Assembly (NCBI GenBank): GCA_021646465.1
Contig: SOET01000020.1
Coordinates: 1 to 64,000, forward strand
Reading direction: 5' to 3'
DNA from: Candidatus Kuenenia hertensis
GTDB lineage: Bacteria; Planctomycetota; Brocadiia; Brocadiales; Brocadiaceae
DNA length: 64,000 bases
The notes under the pieces were generated by a model. The model did not search any database and was not told where the DNA came from. It saw only the letters and a program-made list of their open reading frames with translations. Made by a program: the position numbers and the translations under genes. The first letter of the stretch is position 1. Each line of letters starts with the position of its first letter. Shown here in pieces: positions 44,151 through 53,872 of this stretch.

Positions 44151-45365
44151 TTGAAGATTGCATATTTTGATTGTTTTTCTGGCATTAGCGGAGATATGAT
44201 TCTTGGGGCCTTAGTGGATGCGGGACTTGAAATCAGTTTGTTAAGAACCGAACTGGAAAAACTTCACCTTTATGGATACAAAATTTCCGGTGAAAAAGTA
44301 AAACGCGCCGGAATTGCCGGTACAAAAGTCAGTGTGAATATCTTCAGGCAACATGAACATCCGCATGCCGCTGACCACGCACCTCATTTAACGTTTCCCG
44401 ATATACGATTAATTATTGAAAAGAGCCAGCTCCATCAGCATATTAAAGAAAATAGTGTTAAAATATTTCACCGACTTGCCTCTGTTGAGGCAAAGATTCA
44501 TGACGCTTCCATTGAGGACGTTCATTTTCATGAAGTGGGCGCTATAGACTCAATTGTTGATATTGTTGGTGCTGTTATTGGCTTGCATTTTATCGGTATT
44601 GAAAAAATATTTTTCTCGCCTATTCCCACCGGCAGTGGATACGTGAAATGCGACCACGGGACTTTTCCGGTTCCCGCTCCTGCGACTGCAGAGCTTCTGA
44701 AAAATCAACGGCTGAAATCGATAGCAATAGAAAAGGAGTTAACTACTCCCACCGGTGCAGCAATTATAACAACCCTGGGAGAGGGGCTCAAATCCATACC
44801 GGAAATGAAGGTTCATACTATAGGTTATGGTGCAGGCAGTAACGATAATCCGGAAGTGCCGAATTTATTACGTGTGGTAATCGGTGATGAAGATATACAA
44901 AACCAGGAATCAGATGAGGTGTGGATTGTCGAGACAAATATTGATAATATGTCGGGGGAAATCATGGGATATGTAATGGATAAATTATTCAGCGCCGGAG
45001 CCGCAGACGCATATTTTACTTCAATCCAAATGAAAAAAGACAGGCCGGGAATTATTATCAGCGCCATTGTGCCGGAGAAACACCTTTCTTCCGTAGAAGC
45101 AGTTTTGTTTAATCAGACTACCACTTTTGGAATAAGAAAACATAAGGTTGTTCGCAGCATATTGTCGCGGGAAGTTAAAGAATATGAAAGTTCGTTTGGC
45201 AAAATAAAGGTGAAGATTGGCGCCTTTAATGGCTATATTAAAAACATTTCTCCCGAATATGAAGACTGCAAACGAATAGCAGAAGAAAAAAATATCCCTC
45301 TGAAACACGTCTATACTATCCTCGCTAAAGAACTTGATGCGTTTGGCCACTTTTTAAAAAAATGA
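44151..45365 (+). CDS. larC: LarC-type nickel-pincer cofactor (nickel insertion) protein
   Basis: A 404-residue LarC homologue. It starts at a TTG with AAAGGG upstream, reading IAYFDCFSGISGDMILGALV. A His-rich stretch follows near residue 63 (RQHEHPHAADHAPH). IEDVHFHEVGAIDSIVDIVG and TPTGAAIITTLG are conserved. In several bacteria larC needs a ribosomal frameshift; here it is one continuous frame. LarB and LarE are not adjacent, and no lactate racemase LarA is seen, so another nickel-pincer enzyme may be served. Confidence 0.88.
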   Translation: MKIAYFDCFSGISGDMILGALVDAGLEISLLRTELEKLHLYGYKISGEKVKRAGIAGTKVSVNIFRQHEHPHAADHAPHLTFPDIRLIIEKSQLHQHIKENSVKIFHRLASVEAKIHDASIEDVHFHEVGAIDSIVDIVGAVIGLHFIGIEKIFFSPIPTGSGYVKCDHGTFPVPAPATAELLKNQRLKSIAIEKELTTPTGAAIITTLGEGLKSIPEMKVHTIGYGAGSNDNPEVPNLLRVVIGDEDIQNQESDEVWIVETNIDNMSGEIMGYVMDKLFSAGAADAYFTSIQMKKDRPGIIISAIVPEKHLSSVEAVLFNQTTTFGIRKHKVVRSILSREVKEYESSFGKIKVKIGAFNGYIKNISPEYEDCKRIAEEKNIPLKHVYTILAKELDAFGHFLKK

Positions 45366-47278
45366 TGCAGGGAATTTTCAAGACAAAAAACTATTTACGC
45401 ATCTCTATCCCGATTCTCATTATTGTATGTTTGTCGCAATGTGTTTATTTAAATTCATTATCAAATCAGTTTGTATATGATGACGAATTTGTTATTACCA
45501 ATAATTCTTTTATAAAAACGTGGGACAATTTCCCCAAACTTTTCAGCAGGGAATATTTTGAATATTCGGGAGAGTTAAGCTATCGGCCAGTAGTTACGGC
45601 TACATATTTTGTTGATTATGCCTTTTGGAAACTTACCTCATTTGGTTATCATTTTACCAACAACTGCCTGCATTCATTAAATGCAGTATTACTTTTCTTT
45701 TTATTCTTGCATTTCTTCAGACATGCAGGGTGGGCGTTTGCCGGAGCTTTAATTTTCGCGTGTCACCCGATTTTGTCCGAAACGGTAAATGCCGTTTGTT
45801 TTCGGGAGGATTTATTGGCGTGTACCTTTTTCCTCTCTTCTTTTTTACTTTATAATAAAACGAAAGTAAAACACTCATACTTAATGTATGCCGCCTCTCT
45901 GACATGTCATCTCTTTGGAATATTTTCAAAGGAAATAGCAATTACCCTTCCTTTGCTCGTTTTTCTCTATGATATTCTCTGTACAGGAACTTTCAAAAAA
46001 TATATTCGTTATTATGCAGGATATATTTTTATAACGATATTTTATCTCGCCATCAGATTTATCATTCTGCATAACCCTGTGGAATCAACCGTGTCATATC
46101 CGGAAAATAGTATCATTGTGAATTGCCTTACGATGTCGAAAGTATTGGTTTATTACATAAAACTCTTTTTTCTTCCTATAAAACTTTGTTCGGACTATGT
46201 CATACCTCGTTCTTTCTCCTTCAGCGAACCTTCCGTTATTGTGTCATTCCTTCTTATTGCCTCTGTTGCAGTCGTTGGTTACAAATTATTTATTTACAAT
46301 AAAGGCGTCTTGTTTTGTATTGCATGGTTTTTTATCAGTCTGTTGCCGGTTTTAAATATCATACCAATAGAAAATATTATGGCTGAAAGATATCTTTATC
46401 TTCCAGCGGTAAGCTTCAGCATGTTCTGCGTGGGTTTAATCGTGCATCACAATAAAATAATTTCTTTTTCAAACAAAACGTATGGAATTATCATCATTTT
46501 GGTTTGCATGCTCATCTTGTTTTCAGTGAAAACGTTCATTAGAAATAAAGTATGGGAAAGCCAGGCTTCATTGTGGGAAAGTACTGCAAAAGCAACACCG
46601 GAGAGTTTTAAGGCGCATAATAATCTGGGAAATTTTTATCGAGATTCAGGCAAGTTAGATCTGGCAATTAAAGAGTTTCACCATGCATTGAGCCTTTTTG
46701 AGAATTACGTGGATGCACATAACAACCTTGGCATAACATACAGAAAAAAAGGAATGTATCAGGAAGCATACAGTGAATATCAGAAAGCATTGCAGCTCAA
46801 TCCTGATTATCCTGATGCGCACAATAATCTTGGCGTCTTATATACGAAGATAAATAAAATTGATCTTGCAGTTGAGGAATTTAAGCAAGCCATAGCAAAC
46901 AAGCGAATATATCCGGATGCACATAACAATTTGGGCGTGCTGTATGCCCACTTAGGAAAACTGGATTCGGCTATCGAAGAATTCAGGAATGCAATTTCCG
47001 ATAAACCCGACTATCCTGAAGCATACAATAATCTTGGAACGGCATATTTAAAAAAAGGAATGTATGATGAGGCGATAAATGAACTCCTTAAAGCAATTAC
47101 TTACAACAATCGTGACACAAAGGCGTATTATAATTTAAGTACAGCATATTATAATACAGGGCAATATGATAAAGCCTCGGAAATATGCAAAAAAACATTG
47201 TCGATTGACCCAAATCACCAGAATGCACTTACCTTGCTCAATGCAATCGATCAAAAATCCGGCCATAAACTCCAGTGA
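45362..47278 (+). CDS. TMTC-like multi-pass membrane protein with TPR domain
   Basis: A 638-residue protein. About ten membrane segments occupy residues 10-395, beginning with a helix and then NQFVYDDEFVITNN, a GT-C glycosyltransferase-like acidic motif. Six or more TPR units follow from about 415 (SFKAHNNLGNFYRDSGKLDL, DAHNNLGVLYTKINKIDLAV, etc.). The architecture is that of TMTC-type protein O-mannosyltransferases. The start overlaps the larC stop by 4 bp. A role in glycosylating exported proteins is inferred. Confidence 0.8.
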   Translation: MMQGIFKTKNYLRISIPILIIVCLSQCVYLNSLSNQFVYDDEFVITNNSFIKTWDNFPKLFSREYFEYSGELSYRPVVTATYFVDYAFWKLTSFGYHFTNNCLHSLNAVLLFFLFLHFFRHAGWAFAGALIFACHPILSETVNAVCFREDLLACTFFLSSFLLYNKTKVKHSYLMYAASLTCHLFGIFSKEIAITLPLLVFLYDILCTGTFKKYIRYYAGYIFITIFYLAIRFIILHNPVESTVSYPENSIIVNCLTMSKVLVYYIKLFFLPIKLCSDYVIPRSFSFSEPSVIVSFLLIASVAVVGYKLFIYNKGVLFCIAWFFISLLPVLNIIPIENIMAERYLYLPAVSFSMFCVGLIVHHNKIISFSNKTYGIIIILVCMLILFSVKTFIRNKVWESQASLWESTAKATPESFKAHNNLGNFYRDSGKLDLAIKEFHHALSLFENYVDAHNNLGITYRKKGMYQEAYSEYQKALQLNPDYPDAHNNLGVLYTKINKIDLAVEEFKQAIANKRIYPDAHNNLGVLYAHLGKLDSAIEEFRNAISDKPDYPEAYNNLGTAYLKKGMYDEAINELLKAITYNNRDTKAYYNLSTAYYNTGQYDKASEICKKTLSIDPNHQNALTLLNAIDQKSGHKLQ

Positions 47279-47387
47279 TCATTGAGATTTGTTCGTATCA
47301 TGATACAATAAATGTTAAATATTTGAGGATGATCGTTGAGCAATATCTCACACATTACAATGGGAAAAAATTAAAGGGGGGGACAAG

Positions 47388-48431
47388 ATGAACGTTTCCA
47401 TAATTGGCGCGGGCGGTGTAATTGGCAGGCAAATTGTTATTACACTTGTGCAGGAGAGAATAATTCCCATAAACGCCAGGTTGCAGCTTGTAGGGCATAG
47501 AGAAGGAAAAAGTAAAAATCTGCTTTACGGATTGACTTCGGACCTTGTGGATGCTTATGCAGAGATAATACCGGAAATAGATGTTTGCCTTGATCCGGAA
47601 AAAGTGCACGGAGATATCATCATTTTTGCAGCAGGAAAGTCTGCTGTGAATGAACCGGGAAAACTTCATGACCGTCAGGCTCTTGCTTCCGCAAATTTGC
47701 CGATTTTTGAAAGCTATGCGCAGATACTGTCCAGGAACAGAAAACACGGCGAAGAAATTGTAGTTATTGTTACCAATCCCGTTGAACTGGGGGTAGAAAT
47801 ATTTTCACGGTATTTTGAAAGGTCGCGTGTTATTGGCATGGGTGCATTTTCAGATACCTTGAGATTCCGCCGTGAAATTGCCACGGAATTGGGATGCCGC
47901 CGCCAGAATGTGCAGGGTTTCGTGCTTGGAGAACACGGAATGGGAATGGTACCTTGTTGGAGTACGGTAAAGGTGTATGGTTACATGTCTTCAAAAAAAC
48001 AGGAAGAAATTGCGGCGCTCAGAAATCATTCTTGCCCGGAACGCCAAGAGGCAGTGCGGGAGGCAATCCGATTATTATTTGAAGAAAATGCCCGGGAAGC
48101 ATATAAATACGTATCTTCTTTGAGAGCAGATATACGAACGTTTATTCGCCCTGTGGTAACATACCGAACCGGATCAAATACTCCTGTTGCAACAGCCGAA
48201 ATCGTTTCCCGTTTAGTTGAGACAATTGTTGACGGCAAACAAATTTTAGCAGCAGCACAAGTATCGCTGAAGGGAGAATTCCTCAACATTCATGGCGTTA
48301 CCGGCGCCCCGGTAATTTTATCCAACCAGGGAGCTCGTGTAGTACCGGTGGAACTGTGGCCGGAGGAAGCAAAAGCGGTGCATGAAGCGGCAAAGAGGTT
48401 TAAGGAGTATTTAGCGAAGATTGAGCCGTAA
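47388..48431 (+). CDS. lactate/malate dehydrogenase-like NAD-dependent enzyme
   Basis: A 347-residue Rossmann enzyme of the LDH/MDH superfamily. SIIGAGGVIGRQIV is the NAD-binding start. IVVIVTNPVELG, MGAFSDTLRFRREIA (Asp168/Arg171 equivalents) and FVLGEHGMGMVP (catalytic His195) are in place. The substrate-specificity loop reads AAGKSAVNEPGKLHDRQ instead of the usual R-x-P-G-M-x-R, so the Arg/Gln that decides lactate versus malate is missing. The substrate is therefore uncertain. The ATG follows a GGGGGG stretch. Confidence 0.78.
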   Translation: MNVSIIGAGGVIGRQIVITLVQERIIPINARLQLVGHREGKSKNLLYGLTSDLVDAYAEIIPEIDVCLDPEKVHGDIIIFAAGKSAVNEPGKLHDRQALASANLPIFESYAQILSRNRKHGEEIVVIVTNPVELGVEIFSRYFERSRVIGMGAFSDTLRFRREIATELGCRRQNVQGFVLGEHGMGMVPCWSTVKVYGYMSSKKQEEIAALRNHSCPERQEAVREAIRLLFEENAREAYKYVSSLRADIRTFIRPVVTYRTGSNTPVATAEIVSRLVETIVDGKQILAAAQVSLKGEFLNIHGVTGAPVILSNQGARVVPVELWPEEAKAVHEAAKRFKEYLAKIEP

Positions 48432-48440
48432 TTTAACATA

Positions 48441-50159
48441 ATGAAAAGGCGCATCAAAATGACTGCTAAAAATGACAATGAAGAACTACAAAATTGTTCT
48501 GTTGATTATTGGGAATATTTTCTTAAATATAATCCCACATTTGCTACCTATATTGGCGACCATCGGTATGATGATGAGCTCCAGGATATATCGGAACAAT
48601 CGCTTTCAAAGCAAAATGATTTCCATAAGAATCTCCTTGTGCGATTAGACAAAATTGACGAAGCTTCTTTGAGCACTGAAAATAAATTAAACATCATGCT
48701 TCTTAAAAACAGGGTGTCTGACCGTATTCAACTGTATAATTTTAAGGCACACTTACTGCCTCTTGATCATATGGAAGGTCCGCACCTGGATTTTCCGCAA
48801 ATTATAGAATATCATCCTTTCAATACAAAAAAAGATTTTGAAAATTATGTTGCAAGGTTAAAAGCATTCCCGCAATTAATAGATCAGGTAATTGATAATT
48901 TACAAAACGGAATAAAACATAACATTATTTCATTTAAAAAAAGTATTGAATACGTTATTCAGCAGGTAAATACTTTTACGAAATTCAGCCAGGAAGATCA
49001 TCCATTGTTTGCGCCCATAAAGAAATTGGATAATGGATTTTCCGAGCAAGAAAAGGAAGAAATACAACGAACAATTGAAGAATCGATTACATCTGAAGTA
49101 ACATCCGCCTATGCTAAATTATCCCGTTATTTAAATGATACATATATAAATTGTTGCAGAGAAAAGGAAGGTATATGGTCGCTTCCAAACGGCGGGGATA
49201 TGTATGCATTTTTAGTGAAACACCATACCACTACAGATCTTTCACCCGAAGAAATTCATGAAATCGGAAAGAAAGAGGTTGAGAGGATAAGCGGAGAAAT
49301 TCGGGAAATCATGAAACAAACGGATTTCAGCGGAACGGTAAAAGCATTCGCCGAACATCTGAGGGGGAAAAAAGAACTTTACCATAAACAGGGAGAAGAA
49401 CTGCTGGACGATTACCGTAACATATTATCCCGGATGGATAAAAAATTACCGGATTATTTTGGGCGGTTGCCAAAGGCGAGGTATGGGTTAAAAAAAATAG
49501 AAACCTATAGAGAACAAACAGCGCCGGCGGCATACTATTATCCTCCGCCAAAAGATTTTTCACGCCCGGGTTATTTTTATGTAAACACGTATAAGCCGGA
49601 ACAGAGACCAATATTTGAAATGGAAGCGCTCGCATATCATGAAGCCATTCCCGGCCACCATCTTCAGATCGCAATCATGCAGGAGCTTGAAAATATTCCC
49701 GATTTCAGAAAATATGAAGGCGCTACTGCATTTATCGAAGGGTGGGCGTTATACGCAGAAAAACTCTCCGGAGAGATGGGATTTTATGGCAATGTTTATT
49801 CGGAGTACGGAAGGTTAACGTTTGAAATATGGAGGGCGGTGCGGCTTGTTGTTGATACGGGATTACATTATTATAGGTGGAGCAGGGATGATGCTATTAA
49901 CTTCTGTAAAGAAACAACGGGTCTTGAAGAACATGAAATTGAAGTAGAAGTTGACCGTTACATAGTAATGCCCGGCCAGGCGCTTGCATATAAAATGGGT
50001 GAAATTAAAATATTGGAACTGAGGGAGAAGACTAAAAAGCACCTTGGTTCGGCATTCAACATCAAATGTTTTCATGACAAACTCCTCGAAAACGGAGCAT
50101 TGCCGCTTTTTGTACTTGAGAATATTGTTGATGAATGGGTAAAGTCTGTAGTTGTATAA
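48441..50159 (+). CDS. DUF885 family putative zinc peptidase
   Basis: A 572-residue protein of the DUF885 family, related to M2/M3-like metallopeptidases. The metal motif is YHEAIPGHHLQIAIMQELE near 392, with the downstream FIEGWALYAEKLSGEMGFYG. YFYVNTYKPEQRP just before it is typical. There is no signal peptide, so it is probably cytoplasmic. An ATG at 48459 (MTAKND) is an alternative start. It overlaps the N-terminal extension of the MFS frame. Confidence 0.82.
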   Translation: MKRRIKMTAKNDNEELQNCSVDYWEYFLKYNPTFATYIGDHRYDDELQDISEQSLSKQNDFHKNLLVRLDKIDEASLSTENKLNIMLLKNRVSDRIQLYNFKAHLLPLDHMEGPHLDFPQIIEYHPFNTKKDFENYVARLKAFPQLIDQVIDNLQNGIKHNIISFKKSIEYVIQQVNTFTKFSQEDHPLFAPIKKLDNGFSEQEKEEIQRTIEESITSEVTSAYAKLSRYLNDTYINCCREKEGIWSLPNGGDMYAFLVKHHTTTDLSPEEIHEIGKKEVERISGEIREIMKQTDFSGTVKAFAEHLRGKKELYHKQGEELLDDYRNILSRMDKKLPDYFGRLPKARYGLKKIETYREQTAPAAYYYPPPKDFSRPGYFYVNTYKPEQRPIFEMEALAYHEAIPGHHLQIAIMQELENIPDFRKYEGATAFIEGWALYAEKLSGEMGFYGNVYSEYGRLTFEIWRAVRLVVDTGLHYYRWSRDDAINFCKETTGLEEHEIEVEVDRYIVMPGQALAYKMGEIKILELREKTKKHLGSAFNIKCFHDKLLENGALPLFVLENIVDEWVKSVVV

Positions 50160-50212
50160 ACAAAAATAATAATCAATATTCTTCTGATTTTTTGGTTTTA
50201 AGAAGGATTTGC

Positions 50213-51451
50213 ATGAACAGGCAAGAGAGAAACGCCGTCAGAAAAAGTCTTAATATTTCGATTAAGGATGGCATTGCAGCCGCAGCAACATCAGGTTTTG
50301 GAAATAACTATGTCAATCCCTTTGCCGTTGCCCTCGGCGGAACAAATATCCAGATAGGCATATTAAATTCCATAATACATTTTATTCCCGCGCTGATGCA
50401 GCTTAAGGCTGCGGATATCACCGAATACTTTGGCAGCCGGAAAAAGATTATTGTTATTTCCGTTCTTTTGCAGGCCAGTATGCTCATTCCCATAGCATTC
50501 ATCCCATTTATCCCAAAACATTTTCGCATTACTGCGTTTATCTGTTTTTGTACCTTTTATATGTCCTTTGAATCCCTTGCAACCCCTGCCTGGGGTTCGC
50601 TCATGGCCAACCTCGTACCTAAAAAGAGATTGGGGCGATATTTTAGCAGGCGTTCCCGGATTGTCAGCCTTGTAAATTTAGTATCGACATTTTTAGCAGG
50701 CTATTTGCTGGACGTATTTAATAATCCATCGCTTACGGGTTTCACAATAATATTTTTGCTTGCAATGGCTTCCCGGTATATTTCGTGCTACTTTCTCAGC
50801 AGAATGTACGAACCGCCTCTGGAAATTAAACGTGAACACTATTTTTCATTTGTTGATTTTCTGAAAAGATTAAACATCGGAAACTTTGGAAAATACGTAA
50901 TCTTCCAAAGTACATTTAATCTGTCGGTACACATAGCATCACCGTTTTTTGCCGTATATATGCTCAGGAGCCTTGGGTTTTCATATCTTACGTACACGAT
51001 TATTATAACGGTAGTGCCGCTTTCCGCTATCTTATCAATGAGTTACTGGGGTCAATATGCCGATACGATGGGGAATAGAAAGGTTCTGTCACTATGCAGT
51101 TTTGCCATATCGAGCCTTCCTGCATGGTGGCTTCTTTCACATAATATATTTTTTCTGATAGGCGTTCAAATCGTATCAGGCTTCTTCTGGGGAGGCTTTA
51201 ATTTATGTTCGTCCAATTTTATCTATGAATCGGCAATCCCGGAAAAACGTACCCGCTGTATTTCATACTTTAATACGATCAACGGCATTGCAATATGCCT
51301 TGGAAATTTACTCGGCGGTTTTCTTGCCGCCCATGTGCCGCCGGTTCTTGGCTATCGACTGCTTACCATTTTTGCTATTTCTTCGTTCCTGAGATTCCTT
51401 ATGTCAGCCATTTTATTGAGAAGGGTAAAAGCTGTTGCGAAAAGGGTGTAG
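50213..51451 (+). CDS. MFS transporter
   Basis: A 412-residue carrier with about twelve hydrophobic segments. LNSIIHFIPALMQLKAADIT and FGSRKKIIVISVLLQ cover the loop between helices 2 and 3. SYWGQYADTMGNRKVLSLCS is the second-half copy of that loop. The ATG at 50213 has AAGGA at the right spacing; the frame open from 50135 overlaps the peptidase gene. The 3' end overlaps the convergent miaB gene by 39 bp. Substrate unknown. Confidence 0.82.
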   Translation: MNRQERNAVRKSLNISIKDGIAAAATSGFGNNYVNPFAVALGGTNIQIGILNSIIHFIPALMQLKAADITEYFGSRKKIIVISVLLQASMLIPIAFIPFIPKHFRITAFICFCTFYMSFESLATPAWGSLMANLVPKKRLGRYFSRRSRIVSLVNLVSTFLAGYLLDVFNNPSLTGFTIIFLLAMASRYISCYFLSRMYEPPLEIKREHYFSFVDFLKRLNIGNFGKYVIFQSTFNLSVHIASPFFAVYMLRSLGFSYLTYTIIITVVPLSAILSMSYWGQYADTMGNRKVLSLCSFAISSLPAWWLLSHNIFFLIGVQIVSGFFWGGFNLCSSNFIYESAIPEKRTRCISYFNTINGIAICLGNLLGGFLAAHVPPVLGYRLLTIFAISSFLRFLMSAILLRRVKAVAKRV

Positions 51452-52807
51452 TTTTTCTTGGCTGCATAGTGTACCAAATAAAGTAAGGTCAGTTACTTCG
51501 TTTATAGTTACGTCTGCAAGCGTCCCCACCAGACCCGGCTGTCCGTTGAATACGACAATATGATTCTGTCGTGACCTGCCGGAGAGTTTGGTTTGATCTG
51601 ATTTGCTTGCGCCTTCGACAAGCACCTCCAATTTCCTGCCGAGAAGTTTTTTGTTTTCTTCCAGGCTGATTTTCTTTTGCAAATCCAAAAGTATTGCGTT
51701 TCTTTTTTTCTTTATTTCATCAGGTACGTTGTCTTCCAGTTCAGCGGCTTTAGTGCCTGTGCGGGTGGAATATTTGAAAATGAAGCAGTTTTGGAAGCGA
51801 AGATCTTCCATCAAACGTACCGTCTCCAGAAAGTCTTCTTCCGTTTCTCCGGGAAAGCCGACAATGAAGTCGCTTGCTACGTTGATATCGGGCATTAACT
51901 CTCTTGCGTAGTGTATGAGTTCCCGGTAATAACCAGCCGTATAACCGCGGTGCATTTTTTTCAGTATCCGGTCAGATCCCGACTGTGCGGGCATGTGCAG
52001 GTGTTTACAGACCTTGTCAAGCTGACTCATGGTGCGGATAAGATCGCGGGACATGTCTTTTGGGTGTGAAGTCACAAATCGCAGCCTTTCGAGTTTTTCA
52101 ATACCGTTCAATTCCATAAGAAGATCGCCAAGGGTAACATTCCCCGGCAAACTTTTCCCGTAAGAATTAATGTTTTGCCCCAAAAGGGTAATTTCCTTGC
52201 AGCCGTTTGCGATAAGTTCCTGTACTTCCTGTTTCACATCGTCAATCGTCCTGCTTATCTCCTTGCCCCTGACGTAAGGAACGATGCAGTAGGAGCAGTA
52301 ATTATCGCATCCCCTCATAACGGTTACGAATGCCTGATATACGTTTGGCCGGTACGCGGCAATGCGTTTCACGTCAACAATTTCATCCTCGTCTATGGCA
52401 AGAACGTGGTTGCCGTGATTCCTGATTTTTAACAGTAATTCAGGCAGACGGGAAAACATCCTGGTGCCGCATACCAGATCAACGTGGGGCATACGTTTGA
52501 AAATAGATTGCGCATCCTTCTGCGCCATGCAGCCAAGAACACCGACTATGACATCGGGATGTTTCTTCTTGAGCGTCTTCAACGCGCCAAGATGTGAATA
52601 TACCTTATCCTCCGCGTGCTGACGAACGCTGCAAGTGTTGTATAAAATAACGTCCGCATCATCGACTTTGTCTACAATTCGATAACCGTCTTCCTGCAAA
52701 AGCCCTAACGACAATTCCGCATCGAGCTTGTTCATCTGACAGCCAAATGTCTCAAAGAAAACAGTTTTATACTGACGTTCGTTTTTATAATTGACCAGGT
52801 TAATCAT
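51413..52807 (-). CDS. miaB: tRNA-2-methylthio-N6-dimethylallyladenosine synthase
   Basis: A 464-residue methylthiotransferase. The N-terminal MTTase domain has three conserved cysteines, in FETFGCQMNKLD, YNTCSVR and GVLGCMAQ. The radical SAM motif CDNYCSYCIVPYVRG lies near 158. KHLHMPAQSGSDRILKKMHR and FIVGFPGETEEDF match MiaB, and a TRAM domain follows. It thiomethylates A37 of certain tRNAs. The C-terminal 39 bp overlap the convergent MFS gene. Confidence 0.94.
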   Translation of the reverse strand: MINLVNYKNERQYKTVFFETFGCQMNKLDAELSLGLLQEDGYRIVDKVDDADVILYNTCSVRQHAEDKVYSHLGALKTLKKKHPDVIVGVLGCMAQKDAQSIFKRMPHVDLVCGTRMFSRLPELLLKIRNHGNHVLAIDEDEIVDVKRIAAYRPNVYQAFVTVMRGCDNYCSYCIVPYVRGKEISRTIDDVKQEVQELIANGCKEITLLGQNINSYGKSLPGNVTLGDLLMELNGIEKLERLRFVTSHPKDMSRDLIRTMSQLDKVCKHLHMPAQSGSDRILKKMHRGYTAGYYRELIHYARELMPDINVASDFIVGFPGETEEDFLETVRLMEDLRFQNCFIFKYSTRTGTKAAELEDNVPDEIKKKRNAILLDLQKKISLEENKKLLGRKLEVLVEGASKSDQTKLSGRSRQNHIVVFNGQPGLVGTLADVTINEVTDLTLFGTLCSQEKLHPFRNSFYPSQ

Positions 52808-52943
52808 GGCAGATAAGTGTTAATACAGTAAAATTTTTATAAAAACAACAATATACCTTAAATACTATTTTAAGGGTGCTTTACAATTTTAACCCACTTT
52901 AGAATGGAATCAAAATAATTTTCTTTCTATTTTGTGTGGCGTA

Positions 52944-52984
52944 TTTTATTGCTCTGACCAATCCTTTAATTCTTTTAATAAACG
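52944..52984 (+). repeat. 41-bp direct repeat, left copy (pgm 3' end duplicate)
   Basis: Identical over 41 bases to 56172-56212, which contains the stop and last dozen codons of the phosphohexomutase gene. This copy is outside any gene. Together the two copies bound 3.2 kb of accessory DNA. Confidence 0.85.
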
Positions 52985-52987
52985 TAT

Positions 52988-53250
52988 ATCATATTTTATT
53001 AGAACCTCCCCATGCGAATTTATCACGTGCAATACAACGCCTCAATGGAGATTATGCCTTGTATTTCAGCCACAGGCATAAACGGCCCGGACATCTGTTT
53101 CGAAGCAGATATAAGGCTATGTTGGTAGAAAAGGAAACGTATCTTTTAGAATTAAGCCGGTATGCACATTTAAATCCATTCAGGGCAGGACTCATTCGAA
53201 ATCCGGAGGAATACAAATGGAGCAGTTTACCGGCATACGTGACAGGGAAG
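52988..53250 (+). pseudogene. REP-associated tyrosine transposase (RAYT) fragment
   Basis: The frame encodes PHANLSRAIQRLNGDYALYF, RHKRPGHLFRSRYKAMLVEK and LLELSRYAHLNPFRAGLIRN, then EEYKWSSLPAYVTGK, the central and C-terminal part of an IS200-like RAYT protein. The N-terminal HUH part is missing: the sequence before residue 18 of the frame is the duplicated pgm end. After TGK the homology stops and the DNA becomes the reverse strand of an NTPase gene. RAYTs act on REP palindromes, which are abundant in this window. Confidence 0.8.
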
Positions 53251-53393
53251 GCAACATTTTCCCCTTCAATTCTCTCTTCTTCCGTGTAAAACCCGTTTGC
53301 AGGAAAATCAAGCTTATCAATTATCTTTTGTATGACCGTAGTCTTTCCCGAAGAAGGAGCGCCGGTTAAAAAAGTGTTCTTTTTTCTATTCAT
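53251..53393 (-). pseudogene. THEP1-like nucleoside-triphosphatase, N-terminal fragment
   Basis: On the minus strand the first about 46 codons read [20 protein letters not shown] (P-loop), then IIDKLDFPANGFYTEE. This matches the start of the THEP1/NTPase_1 family. The rest of the gene is replaced by the RAYT fragment at 53250. Confidence 0.65.
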
Positions 53394-53610
53394 ATAAAAA
53401 CTTTTCTGGGAAGGTGTTTTTGTTTAAAGCCTGAGTAGCATTCAATCTTTTTCCTATAAAGTGAATACAACTATCCCCAATATATTTGAAAAAGACCCGT
53501 CCCATGACGGGGGTGGAATATTCCGATGATTTCAGGTCGGAATTCGCCCGCAGGGTATCCGCCGAACGCCAGAGCGTTGCCTCCAGTTTTTTTAATTCTT
53601 CAGGCGTCAT
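53386..53610 (-). pseudogene. type I restriction methyltransferase HsdM, N-terminal fragment
   Basis: The first about 45 residues ([20 protein letters not shown] then [14 protein letters not shown]) match the N-terminal helical domain of N6-adenine methyltransferases of type I systems. Methylase motifs (NPPF and so on) and any hsdS or hsdR are absent. Only a stub survives. Confidence 0.75.
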
Positions 53611-53872
53611 AATTTTTATCTATTTACGAGTTTTGTCTGTAAATCCTGATAAGTCTTTCGGGTTCCGTCAACGTATGAAAACAATGTTTTAGGTAAAAGT
53701 TTCGGCTCGGCTTTTGTTATTGTCAATAGTATTCTATCAAATAACCGTCAAATAAGTATATTGCCTAAAACCAATTAGTTAAGAGAATTTTTAGGGTATT
53801 TGCCCTGTTATTTATCAAATAAAAATTATGCTCACAACTGTAAATATTAAGTGATAAGTGCAGAAGAAGCGT

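Noticed and set aside
53052-53393. 113-codon minus-strand frame as one intact NTPase
   Set aside because: Only the first about 46 codons resemble the NTPase; the rest is the antisense of the RAYT fragment.
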